DNA of 64,000 bases from Compostibacter hankyongensis (GTDB taxonomy: Bacteria > Bacteroidota > Bacteroidia > Chitinophagales > Chitinophagaceae). The notes under the pieces are model-generated. The model searched no databases. It saw only the letters and a list, made by a program, of their open reading frames with translations, and was not told the origin of the DNA. A program made the translations under genes and the position numbers. Numbering within the stretch: the stretch's first letter is position 1; every line of letters starts with the position of its first letter. Shown in pieces: positions 8,266 to 15,991 of this stretch. The stretch spans positions 124,001-188,000 of the forward strand of contig NZ_BAABFN010000022.1 in assembly GCF_039541075.1 (NCBI RefSeq), given 5' to 3'.

Positions 8266-9549
8266 TCAACCCAGGTTTTCCAGTTTCTTTTCCAGGTATT
8301 CGTATCCCCGCTCTATCTGCCAGGCATCCTCGATCAGGGTTTCGCCTTCGGCTGTCAGCCCGGCCATGAACAGAGCAATGCCCGCCCTCAGGTCCAACGC
8401 TTTTACACGGGTTCCCGTAAGCGGCTTTCCCCCGCGGATGATCAGCAGATCATTGTCGATAAAACAGTCCATTCCCATCTTGGCCAGCTCACCGGCGTAA
8501 CCGTACCTGCCGGGAAAACGGAGGTCGACGATCTTTGACTCCCCGGAGGACTGGGCGCCATATACCGCAAAAAGCGGCTGCATATCAGAATTAATACCCG
8601 GATAAGATCCGGTGCTGATCTCCACAGGATAGGGAGCGCCGCCCTTGACGATCAGGGAATCCCTTCCCCGGAAAACCTTCATACCGCTCTCCTTCAGAAA
8701 GGTCATCGGCACCATCAGATCTTCAAAAGGAAAATTCTGAATTTCGATATCCCCGTCGGTGATCACGGAGCCTATGGCCCAGGTGAGCGCTTCCATATTG
8801 TCGGCGATAACGCTGTGCCTTACACCGCCGAGTCGTTCCACACCATGTATGACAATACATTTCTGGCCGTGCACGGTAATACGGGCACCCATTTTATTCA
8901 ACATCCTGATGAGGTCAAGGATCTCGGGGCGGACATGCGGATTCCATACCGTTGTGGTCCCCCGGGCCAGGCTGCCGGCAATGATGCTGTTCTCGGTGGC
9001 GCCGGTAGACCGGATCGGCAAATGGATATCGTTTGCCTGCAACCGGCCGGATTTCGCCCTCGCGCATAAAAAGTTCCCTTCTTCCCAGACCTCCGCCCCC
9101 ATTCTTTCCAGCAGCATAACATGAAGATCATATTTCCGTTCACCCAGCTTGCATCCGCCGGGCAGCGGCACCCGCCCTTCTCCGTGGCGGGTTGTCAGCG
9201 CGCCTAAAATCAGGAGGGTATTCCGGATCGAACGACCCGGCCAATCCAGAAAAGTTGAGATACGGTAATTATCTTCGGTGATCTTTACATAACGGTCTGC
9301 AGGCAGCACGGCCTTTCCGAGCAGCATCAGCATCTCCAGATGGACCTGGACGTCCAGCAGGCCATTGGGGAAATTATAAAGCTCTACAGGCTCATCGGTT
9401 AAAAGAGAAGCGGCGAGGAGCCGGAGCGCGCTGTTCTTGGCCCCACTCACCTGTACGGTTCCCACCAGCTTCCTTTTGGAAACCTTCATGATGTTTGTGT
9501 CTGCGGCAACGTTCATAAGTCCGGAATCCATAGCAGATCGATTTTGCAT
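8266..9549 (-). CDS. murA: MurA-like UDP-N-acetylglucosamine 1-carboxyvinyltransferase in the polysaccharide locus
   Basis: The 427-residue protein has the EPSP-synthase/MurA fold. The N-terminal VSGAKNSALRLLAASLL helix (about 34-50) carries the substrate-binding Lys-Asn pair. The catalytic loop LPGGCKLGERKYDLH has Cys133, the position that attacks phosphoenolpyruvate and is the target of fosfomycin. Further hallmark segments are STGATENSI and DNMEALTWAI. It transfers enolpyruvate from PEP to the 3-OH of UDP-GlcNAc. Its start overlaps the stop of the upstream epimerase as TAATG, which fixes the start. Since MurA is normally encoded with cell-wall or housekeeping genes, its place here beside a MurB-like gene suggests that a muramic-acid-type sugar enters the surface polymer. 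A spare peptidoglycan MurA, as some bacteria have, is the alternative. Confidence 0.88.
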   Translation of the reverse strand: MQNRSAMDSGLMNVAADTNIMKVSKRKLVGTVQVSGAKNSALRLLAASLLTDEPVELYNFPNGLLDVQVHLEMLMLLGKAVLPADRYVKITEDNYRISTFLDWPGRSIRNTLLILGALTTRHGEGRVPLPGGCKLGERKYDLHVMLLERMGAEVWEEGNFLCARAKSGRLQANDIHLPIRSTGATENSIIAGSLARGTTTVWNPHVRPEILDLIRMLNKMGARITVHGQKCIVIHGVERLGGVRHSVIADNMEALTWAIGSVITDGDIEIQNFPFEDLMVPMTFLKESGMKVFRGRDSLIVKGGAPYPVEISTGSYPGINSDMQPLFAVYGAQSSGESKIVDLRFPGRYGYAGELAKMGMDCFIDNDLLIIRGGKPLTGTRVKALDLRAGIALFMAGLTAEGETLIEDAWQIERGYEYLEKKLENLG

Positions 9550-10601
9550 TAAGAGATCTTGTAATACGACTTATACCAACCGACAAAGTGGCTCAGCCCT
9601 TCCGCTACCGGCGTTTCGGGCCGGTAATCAAAATTTTCGATCAGGTCGTCCACATCCGCCCAGGTGGCAGGGACGTCCCCGCTCTGCATATCCACAAATT
9701 CTTTACGGGCATCCTTACCCAGCTGCTGTTCAAGCGTTGCTATGAAATCGAGCAGCCTGACCGGCGTATGGTTACCGATATTATAGATCCTGTAAGGGGC
9801 AGAAGATGAAGAGGGATCGGGTTTTTGCCCCGACCATGCCGCATTTTTTCCGGCCGGCTCGTCCATTACACAGATGAGTCCCCGAATGATATCATCTACA
9901 TAAGTAAAATCACGTTTCATTTCACCATGGTTAAATACCTTTATGGGCTCGCCTTTCGTTATGGCTTCCGCAAACAGGAAATAGGCCATATCCGGACGTC
10001 CCCAAGGCCCGTACACGGTAAAAAAACGAAGCCCCGAAGTAGGTATCCCAAACAAATGGCTGTAAGCGTGGGCCATTAGCTCGTTACTTTTCTTGCTTGC
10101 GCCATAAAGCGATACGGGATGATCCACATTATGCCGTACTGAAAAAGGCATACATTCATTGAGCCCGTATACGCTGGAGGAGCTTGCATATACCAGATGG
10201 CGGACTTTGATCTCACGGCATACCTCCAGAATATTCAGGAACCCCACCAGATTGGACTGTATATAAGTGTCCGGATGCTGAATGGAATACCGCACTCCGG
10301 CCTGAGCTGCCAGATGTACAATTACATCAAAACCTTCTTTTTCACATATGCGGAGAAGCTGCCGCCGATCTTCGAGATTGATCCGGCAGAAACGAAAACC
10401 GCTTTTATCCGCTTCAACGATCTTATACCAGTAAATATGCTCCCGGCCGATACCCAAGGCTTCCAGCCGGTCATATTTCAAATTGATATCATAATAATCA
10501 TTAATATTATCAATACCCACCACCGTTTCGCCCCGGTGAAGAAGGGCCTGCACCAGGTGAAACCCGATAAATCCTGCGCATCCGGTAACAAGAATCTTCA
10601 T
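9549..10601 (-). CDS. NAD-dependent sugar epimerase, UDP-glucuronate 4-epimerase type
   Basis: The 350-residue protein is an extended short-chain dehydrogenase. The NAD-binding motif VTGCAGFIGFHL is at residues 5-16. The catalytic SLYGASKKSNE (YxxxK, about residues 168-178) and the downstream RFFTVYGPWGRPDMA substrate loop match the CapI/UDP-glucuronate 4-epimerase branch. The N-terminal insertion DNINDYYDINLKYDRL is also characteristic of that branch. It would convert UDP-glucuronate to UDP-galacturonate in the cytoplasm, supplying an acidic sugar. It is the first gene of the minus-strand operon, with an AT-rich promoter region upstream, and its stop overlaps the MurA-like start. UDP-GlcNAc or UDP-glucose epimerisation remains possible. 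Confidence 0.85.
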   Translation of the reverse strand: MKILVTGCAGFIGFHLVQALLHRGETVVGIDNINDYYDINLKYDRLEALGIGREHIYWYKIVEADKSGFRFCRINLEDRRQLLRICEKEGFDVIVHLAAQAGVRYSIQHPDTYIQSNLVGFLNILEVCREIKVRHLVYASSSSVYGLNECMPFSVRHNVDHPVSLYGASKKSNELMAHAYSHLFGIPTSGLRFFTVYGPWGRPDMAYFLFAEAITKGEPIKVFNHGEMKRDFTYVDDIIRGLICVMDEPAGKNAAWSGQKPDPSSSSAPYRIYNIGNHTPVRLLDFIATLEQQLGKDARKEFVDMQSGDVPATWADVDDLIENFDYRPETPVAEGLSHFVGWYKSYYKIS

Positions 10602-10674
10602 AAGTCCTGGCTTTGAGGAATGCTTTTGTGCTTTTCAATAATATTAATAAATATTCTATCTATTAATATCAATA

Positions 10675-10682
10675 CAAAAATA
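10675..10682 (-). promoter_or_regulatory. -7 promoter element for the polysaccharide biosynthesis operon
   Basis: Read on the minus strand this is TATTTTTG, a match to the Bacteroidota TAnnTTTG element, about 75 bases upstream of the epimerase start at 10601. A good TTTG at the -33 distance is not present; GTTG lies about 20 bases upstream. Moderate support only. Confidence 0.35.
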
Positions 10683-10781
10683 CGGATTTTTCAAACTAAA
10701 ATCAACAAATATTATCAGATATAAAATAGTTTAATTTAAAAATGATTTCTCGATCCATTTTAGAAAATAGATAATAATTGC

Positions 10782-10789
10782 TATCTTTG
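10782..10789 (+). promoter_or_regulatory. -7 promoter element for the wza-wzc type operon
   Basis: TATCTTTG matches TAnnTTTG exactly. A TTTT-containing -33-like segment lies at about 10758-10761. Transcription from here would give a long, AT-rich leader of roughly 160 bases before the ATG at 10958, which could host post-transcriptional control. Confidence 0.5.
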
Positions 10790-10957
10790 TAAAACAAAAC
10801 TCATAAAATCATCCATTTTAACAATAATTTTTAAACATATTTTTCTCATTTTCAACAACAGGATATAACATTAAATTAATTTTTAATTATTACATATTAT
10901 TTATAGTAATTTGTATTGGGATTGCTGCGCTCAGATCATCATTAACCCCTCAGGATC

Positions 10958-11764
10958 ATGCATATAAGGATATTCAGTGCGACTACTCTCCTGTTCAGCG
11001 CCGGTATTGTCTCCTGCCTGGAACTGCTCTCCTGCTCCTCTACTCAAAAAGTTACCTACTTCCATAACCTACGGGATTCTATCCATGTAGTAGAACTGCA
11101 GGAAGCTCCTTTTAAGGAACCTGTCATCGGCCCCGACGATATCCTCGTTATCAATGTGAATACCGTCGATCCGGATGCTACAGCCGTTATTAACAGCGGC
11201 AACCTGCCCAACCCCGCCAATGGTCAGAGCACAAGCAACAGCATCACCCAGCAACTGATCAGCGGATACCTGGTAAACAGGGAAGGCTTTGTCGAGCTTC
11301 CCGTGCTGGGTAAGGTGAGGTTAAGCGGCCTCACCACAGATCAGGCCCGTGAGGTCGTACGTCATAAAGCAGAGGAGTTTTTCAAAAATCCCAGCGTAAC
11401 CATCCGCTTTGCCAACTTCCGGGTTACCGTGCTGGGAGAAGTCAACCGCCCCTCCTCCTACATCATACCCAATGAAAGGGTTTCTGTTTTCGACGCCATT
11501 GGATATGCCGGCGACCTTACCCTGTACGGAAAACGGAAAAATGTTTTACTGCTGAGAAAAGAAAAAAACGGCAAAACCGAAGCCGTACGTCTGAACCTGA
11601 GCAACAGCAGCCTGATATCTTCTCCCTATTATTATCTGAAGCAAAATGACATACTTTATGTTCAGCCAACACGATCCAAGGTGGCCAATACAGATGTCGC
11701 CTGGGTCAGGAATATCAGCCTGCTTACTTCTATCGCATCGGTACTGATCGTTTTGTTAAAATAG
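10958..11764 (+). CDS. Wza-type polysaccharide export outer-membrane lipoprotein
   Basis: The 268-residue protein begins with a lipoprotein signal; a lipobox-like LLSC gives Cys26, and Cys20 is an alternative. A Poly_export domain follows (about residues 55-150; for example IGPDDILVINVNTVDPD and VNREGFVELPVLGKV). Next comes a SLBB domain (about 150-235; FRVTVLGEVNRPSSYIIPN and AIGYAGDLTLYGKR). The C-terminus ends in a hydrophobic segment (about 248-267). It is expected to form an oligomeric channel across the periplasm and outer membrane for the polymer. The tyrosine kinase gene starts 17 bases downstream, the standard Wza-Wzc pairing, and both are divergent from the biosynthesis genes. Confidence 0.9.
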   Translation: MHIRIFSATTLLFSAGIVSCLELLSCSSTQKVTYFHNLRDSIHVVELQEAPFKEPVIGPDDILVINVNTVDPDATAVINSGNLPNPANGQSTSNSITQQLISGYLVNREGFVELPVLGKVRLSGLTTDQAREVVRHKAEEFFKNPSVTIRFANFRVTVLGEVNRPSSYIIPNERVSVFDAIGYAGDLTLYGKRKNVLLLRKEKNGKTEAVRLNLSNSSLISSPYYYLKQNDILYVQPTRSKVANTDVAWVRNISLLTSIASVLIVLLK

Positions 11765-11781
11765 ACTTATCTGCTATCCCT

Positions 11782-14175
11782 ATGACGACATACAGCTATA
11801 AAACCAGCCGGACCAAACGGAATGTCCGCTCACCGGATGATATCGATTTCAGTCTCATTTTCAGGAGAATACTTTCCGGCTGGCCGGTTATACTTGCCAG
11901 TATCGCGATCTTTATCCTGGGAGCCTTTCTATACCTGAAATATGCCAGCCCCGTCTGGCAGATAACGGGAAAGATGTTGGTAGAAGACCAGCCGGACCGG
12001 CTCTCCGGAAGCCTCGGATTTCTGGCAGACAACCAACTTACAGACCTCGGATCTTTCGCACCCAATGCCAATAATGAAGTCCAGGTACTGAACTCCCGCA
12101 GCCTCATGACAGAGGTCGTCAACGATATGCACCTGAACATAACGACTTACCGGAAAAACGGACTGGCCACACTCGAGCTGTACGGGCAAGCGCCTTTTGA
12201 AACCGGTATCCGGTATAAGGGCCCGGTCACGCAAACCTCGGAATATAAAGTCAATATCTTAAAAAACAGGAAGCTGCACCTTGTCAACGAGGAAGAAAAT
12301 ATTGATATAACTACGGACTGGATGGACTCCGTCAGGCTGAAAGAATATACGCTTGTATTCAAGCCCAGACAGATCACGGCTGACGAAGCGTCCGACAATT
12401 ACCTGGTGATTGTAACGCCCGCAGAACAAGCCGTAGAAGAACTCTCCGACAATTTTGAAGCTTCCCTTTCAGACAAACAGGCGACAACAATAGATCTGGT
12501 ATTGGATTATCCGGACCAGGAAAAGGGAGAAGCTGTCCTGCAAAAGATTATAGACTGCTATCTGGATGCAAACCTGCAGAATAAGGTAAAAACGGCAAAC
12601 AGCACGCTGGCTTTTATAGACGACCGCCTTTCCATGGTCAGCAATGAACTGCAAAACGTTGAAAAAGAGCTGGAACGCTACAAATCAAGAAACGACCTGG
12701 CGGATATAGAAGAACAATCAAAAACGCTGATAGGAAACGCCAGCAGTTATTTTGATAAACTGAACGAGCAGGAAATACAGATCTCAGTTACGGAAGACCT
12801 GGAGCGTTATCTCAGCAAGCCGGGAAATGAACAGACTGTCCCTACCTCATTAATTGTTCCGGACCCCTCCTTTTCCACCGCAGTAAACCAGTATAATACG
12901 CTTTTGCTGGAAAAAGACAGGCTGTCGCTTTCCCTGACAAGCCATAATCCCGCCCTGGAGAACCTCGACCTGCAGATCAGCAATGCCCGGAAAAATCTGC
13001 TGAAAGGATTGTCTGCCTATAAAAACGGGCTTATCATAGCAAAAAACCGGATCGGGGATAACTTTGCAGGCCTGGAACGCAAGCTCCGGAACGTTCCGGC
13101 AAAAGAAAGGATATTTATTGATTACTCCCGTCAGCAAAATGTAAAGCAACAACTCTATCTTTTTCTGCTGCAGAAAAAGGAAGAAACGGCGATCAGTAAA
13201 ACCTCTACATTATCCAATGCAAGAATCATCGACAATGCAAAAAGCGACCGTTATCCGTTCAAACCCCAAAAAAAGATCATCTACGCCTTCGCAGTCCTGG
13301 CAGGTTGCATTATCCCTATTATCGGTCTGCAGCTGAGAGAAGCCTTGCATGTAAAGCTCCGGAACAAAGCCGATATTGAGCAGGTAACGGATATCCCTGT
13401 TGTCGGGGAGATCAGCCATAACCATTACGGAGAAAACATTGTGGTTCACGAAAAAACCCGTTCCGCCATCTCAGAGCATTTCCGGAACCTGAGAACGAAT
13501 CTCCAATTCCTGATCAGAAATGACGCAGTCCAGAAAGTTATCCTGTTCACCTCCAGCATGGGAGAGGAAGGAAAATCCTTTCTCAGTGCCAATCTTGCCA
13601 ACACGCTCGCCATAAGCGGGAAAAAGGTGGTAATGATCGAGCTGGATCTTCGTAAGCCAAAGTTATCATCCTATCTGGGCATGAATAATCATTACGGATA
13701 CAGCAATTATATAGCCGGCGGGGATCATGATGATATATGGTCAATTATCCGGCCATCCTCCTTTAACAAGAACTGCTTTGTAATTTCATCAGGACCCATC
13801 CCTCCGAATCCCGCTGAACTGCTGCTGAATGAGAAACTCGGGATATTGATCGACAAACTCAAGGAGAATTTTGATTATATCATTATTGACAGTCCCCCGG
13901 CAGGATTGGTATCCGATGCCCTGATCATCGAAAAATTCACCGATATTACCTTATATGTGGCCCGGATCGGGCGAACCCACAAACTACAGTTAAAACATTT
14001 AAATGAGCTAAGGGATTCCGGCAAGTTAAAGAATGTCTACCTGGTGGTAAACGACATCCATGCCAAATATAACGGGTACGGCGGCTATGGATACGGCGGT
14101 TACGGATACGGATACCTGGAGGACGAAAAAACAGACTGGTTGAAAAGGATCCTCGGCAAAAAGGCCGTATCATAA
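11782..14175 (+). CDS. Wzc-type polysaccharide co-polymerase and bacterial tyrosine autokinase
   Basis: The 797-residue inner-membrane protein has a Wzz domain with transmembrane segments near residues 35-55 and 495-515 and a long periplasmic coiled-coil region between them (for example around 270-330). A cytoplasmic BY-kinase domain follows, with Walker A SSMGEEGKSF (about 590-600), Walker A' VVMIELDLRKP (about 616-626) and Walker B DYIIIDSPP (about 697-705). The tail is a tyrosine cluster of GYG repeats (about residues 765-782, seven tyrosines), the usual site of trans-autophosphorylation that regulates polymer length and export. It acts with the Wza-like channel encoded just upstream. The gene converges on fabF with only 39 bases between stops. 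Confidence 0.92.
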   Translation: MTTYSYKTSRTKRNVRSPDDIDFSLIFRRILSGWPVILASIAIFILGAFLYLKYASPVWQITGKMLVEDQPDRLSGSLGFLADNQLTDLGSFAPNANNEVQVLNSRSLMTEVVNDMHLNITTYRKNGLATLELYGQAPFETGIRYKGPVTQTSEYKVNILKNRKLHLVNEEENIDITTDWMDSVRLKEYTLVFKPRQITADEASDNYLVIVTPAEQAVEELSDNFEASLSDKQATTIDLVLDYPDQEKGEAVLQKIIDCYLDANLQNKVKTANSTLAFIDDRLSMVSNELQNVEKELERYKSRNDLADIEEQSKTLIGNASSYFDKLNEQEIQISVTEDLERYLSKPGNEQTVPTSLIVPDPSFSTAVNQYNTLLLEKDRLSLSLTSHNPALENLDLQISNARKNLLKGLSAYKNGLIIAKNRIGDNFAGLERKLRNVPAKERIFIDYSRQQNVKQQLYLFLLQKKEETAISKTSTLSNARIIDNAKSDRYPFKPQKKIIYAFAVLAGCIIPIIGLQLREALHVKLRNKADIEQVTDIPVVGEISHNHYGENIVVHEKTRSAISEHFRNLRTNLQFLIRNDAVQKVILFTSSMGEEGKSFLSANLANTLAISGKKVVMIELDLRKPKLSSYLGMNNHYGYSNYIAGGDHDDIWSIIRPSSFNKNCFVISSGPIPPNPAELLLNEKLGILIDKLKENFDYIIIDSPPAGLVSDALIIEKFTDITLYVARIGRTHKLQLKHLNELRDSGKLKNVYLVVNDIHAKYNGYGGYGYGGYGYGYLEDEKTDWLKRILGKKAVS

Positions 14176-14214
14176 GCCCGGAGAAGCCGGTATTGCGTCC
14201 GCCGCCGTAACCGG

Positions 14215-15465
14215 TTATTTGCCGTTACGGTCCGCCTTTTTGAAAATCGTAGTGGCGATATGCCCGCCAAACCCGAACGTATTGCTCATGGCGCAGCGCA
14301 CCGGTGTCTGGACCGCGCTTCCCAACGTAAGATTGAAACCGGCAAACTCCGGCGTCACCTCCCGGGTATTGATAGTGGGCGGGATAGTATCTTCCTGCAG
14401 GGCGCCGATACAGGCAATGGCCTCTATGGCGCCGGCGGCGCCCAGCAGGTGACCGGTCATGGACTTGGTACCGCTGATATGCACGGCAGGGCGTTCCCCG
14501 AACAGCCGCTCTATGGCGGTGAGCTCGGTATTGTCGCCCACCAGGGTAGAGGTAGCGTGCGCATTGATATAGTCGATGTCCGTCGGTTGCAGACCGGCAT
14601 CTTCCAGCGCAGCCATCATGCCAAGATAGGCTCCCTCTCCTTCCGGGTGTGTACCGGTAAGATGGTAGGCATCGGCAGCCATACCGCCACCGGCCACTTC
14701 GGCCAGTATGGTGGCATTGCGTTTCCGCGCATGCTCATATTCTTCGAGGATAAGGGCGCCGGCTCCTTCGCCCATGACAAAGCCGTCGCGCCCCACATCA
14801 AAGGGACGCGAAGCGCCGGCCGGATCTTCATTGTTTGTAGAAAGGGCCCTGGCGGCGTTAAAACCGCCGATGCTGGTTTCGTTGATGGGAGCTTCCGAGC
14901 CGCCCGTGATGATCATATCGGCCTTACCCCAACGGATATAGTTAAAAGCGTCGATAATGGCGCTGTTGGAAGAAGCGCAGGCAGATACGGTAGTAAAATT
15001 AATTCCCCGCAGGTTATACCGGATGGAGATCACCCCCGAGGCAATGTCGGCGATCATTTTGGGAATAAAGAAAGGGTTAAAGCGGGGAGTGCCGTCGCCC
15101 CGGGCGAATTCGCTCACCTGCTCCTGGAAGGTCTGGATGCCGCCGTTGCCGGAACCCCATATAACGCCGATACGGTTGCGGTTCAGCGTGTCGAAATCTA
15201 TTCCGGCGTGCTCAACGGCTTCCGCGACGCTGATCAGCGCATACTGGGTGAACAGGTCGTACTTCCTGGCCTCGCTTTTGGGAATAACCTGCAGAGGATC
15301 AAAATCCTTCAGCTCACAGGCAAAGCGTGTTTTGAACCGGGAAGCGTCAAACTTGGTGATGGAAGCGGCTCCGCTCACACCTTTTACCAGCGATTTCCAG
15401 AAGTCGGCGGCGCTGTTCCCGATGGGGGTAAGCGCTCCTGTTCCTGTTACAACTACTCGTTTCAT
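14215..15465 (-). CDS. fabF: Beta-ketoacyl-ACP synthase II
   Basis: This 416-residue thiolase-fold enzyme starts MKRVVVTGTGALTPIG. The ATG at 15465 is preferred over an upstream in-frame ATG because it gives the standard N-terminus. The catalytic Cys-His-His triad is visible: Cys163 in TVSACASSN, His in NAHATSTLVGD (about 305) and His in KSMTGHLLGA (about 340). It condenses malonyl-ACP with acyl-ACP in fatty-acid elongation in the cytoplasm. The usual acpP neighbour is absent, so this may be one of several FabF paralogs, but nothing here indicates a specialised pathway. A strong -7 element lies upstream at 15558-15565. Confidence 0.93.
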   Translation of the reverse strand: MKRVVVTGTGALTPIGNSAADFWKSLVKGVSGAASITKFDASRFKTRFACELKDFDPLQVIPKSEARKYDLFTQYALISVAEAVEHAGIDFDTLNRNRIGVIWGSGNGGIQTFQEQVSEFARGDGTPRFNPFFIPKMIADIASGVISIRYNLRGINFTTVSACASSNSAIIDAFNYIRWGKADMIITGGSEAPINETSIGGFNAARALSTNNEDPAGASRPFDVGRDGFVMGEGAGALILEEYEHARKRNATILAEVAGGGMAADAYHLTGTHPEGEGAYLGMMAALEDAGLQPTDIDYINAHATSTLVGDNTELTAIERLFGERPAVHISGTKSMTGHLLGAAGAIEAIACIGALQEDTIPPTINTREVTPEFAGFNLTLGSAVQTPVRCAMSNTFGFGGHIATTIFKKADRNGK

Positions 15466-15557
15466 GCGGTGTTGATTGTTCTTTTTCAAGATAGGGTGAA
15501 ACACGGCCTGCGCGCCCTTCCGGGCCGCTCGTCCGCGCGCCGGAAATCAGCGCGGCG

Positions 15558-15565
15558 CAAAGATA
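15558..15565 (-). promoter_or_regulatory. -7 promoter element for fabF
   Basis: On the minus strand the sequence reads TATCTTTG, an exact TAnnTTTG match, about 93 bases upstream of the fabF start. It lies just beyond the stop of the PspC-domain gene on the same strand, so fabF probably has its own promoter. No clear -33 TTTG is seen. Confidence 0.5.
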
Positions 15566-15589
15566 AAACAGGTTTTTGAAATACGGTTA

Positions 15590-15811
15590 TTATAACCACC
15601 GGAGGGGATTGCGCTGGGCGTATGCGATGTATCTCTTAAGATTCATCCAGAAAGCCAGCACCATATATACGATAAGGGGAGAGCCCATGGTCAGGAAGGA
15701 AATATAAATAAACCACATGCGGATACGGGAAGTAGCTATTCCCATCTTTTCGCCGATGGCAGCGCACACGCCGAAGGCCTGCCATTCCATAAAGTCCTTA
15801 AAGCGGTTCAT
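15590..15811 (-). CDS. Small PspC-domain membrane protein
   Basis: The 73-residue protein is almost entirely a PspC domain. The hallmark GVCAAIGEKMGI (residues 14-25) is followed by a hydrophobic hairpin (about 33-57) that anchors it in the inner membrane. PspC-domain proteins are linked to envelope stress responses in proteobacteria; in Bacteroidota such short single-domain versions are common and their role is not well defined. It stands alone, upstream of fabF on the same strand, and is divergent from aconitase. Confidence 0.85.
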   Translation of the reverse strand: MNRFKDFMEWQAFGVCAAIGEKMGIATSRIRMWFIYISFLTMGSPLIVYMVLAFWMNLKRYIAYAQRNPLRWL

Positions 15812-15948
15812 GACCCGAAATTATGGTTTTTTCCTTTTTTATCAAAATTCATGCCCGGCAGAGCAGCCACGCCGCAGCCTTCCGCGGGCTGCCGGACAGG
15901 TTACTGCCGCCTGTCGGGAAAGCGCGGGATAAAACACCTTATTTTTTA

Positions 15949-15956
15949 TACCTTTG
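15949..15956 (+). promoter_or_regulatory. -7 promoter element for aconitase
   Basis: TACCTTTG matches TAnnTTTG and lies 36 bases before the aconitase ATG at 15992. It supports the downstream start over the ATG at 15851, which would lie upstream of this promoter. Confidence 0.55.
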
Positions 15957-15991
15957 TATCAGCATTTTTAACTGTTAATTTTCATTTTTCC

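Larger units (their letters stand above)
10602..10957. promoter_or_regulatory. AT-rich divergent control region between the polysaccharide operons
   Basis: This 356-base gap is strikingly AT-rich compared with its flanks. It separates the minus-strand biosynthesis operon from the plus-strand export operon. A -7 type match is present in each direction, annotated separately. The plus-strand match leaves a leader of about 160 bases before the Wza-like start. No coding frame of note and no strong hairpin terminator is visible. The composition suggests curvature or protein-binding sites, which is inference only. Confidence 0.55.

Noticed and set aside
14215..15465. fabF as part of an aryl-polyene or flexirubin cluster
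   Set aside because: No acyl carrier protein, dehydratase or other pathway genes are nearby.
14260..15579. Plus-strand open frame of 439 codons
   Set aside because: It is antisense to fabF; no domain, and fabF has full catalytic motifs.
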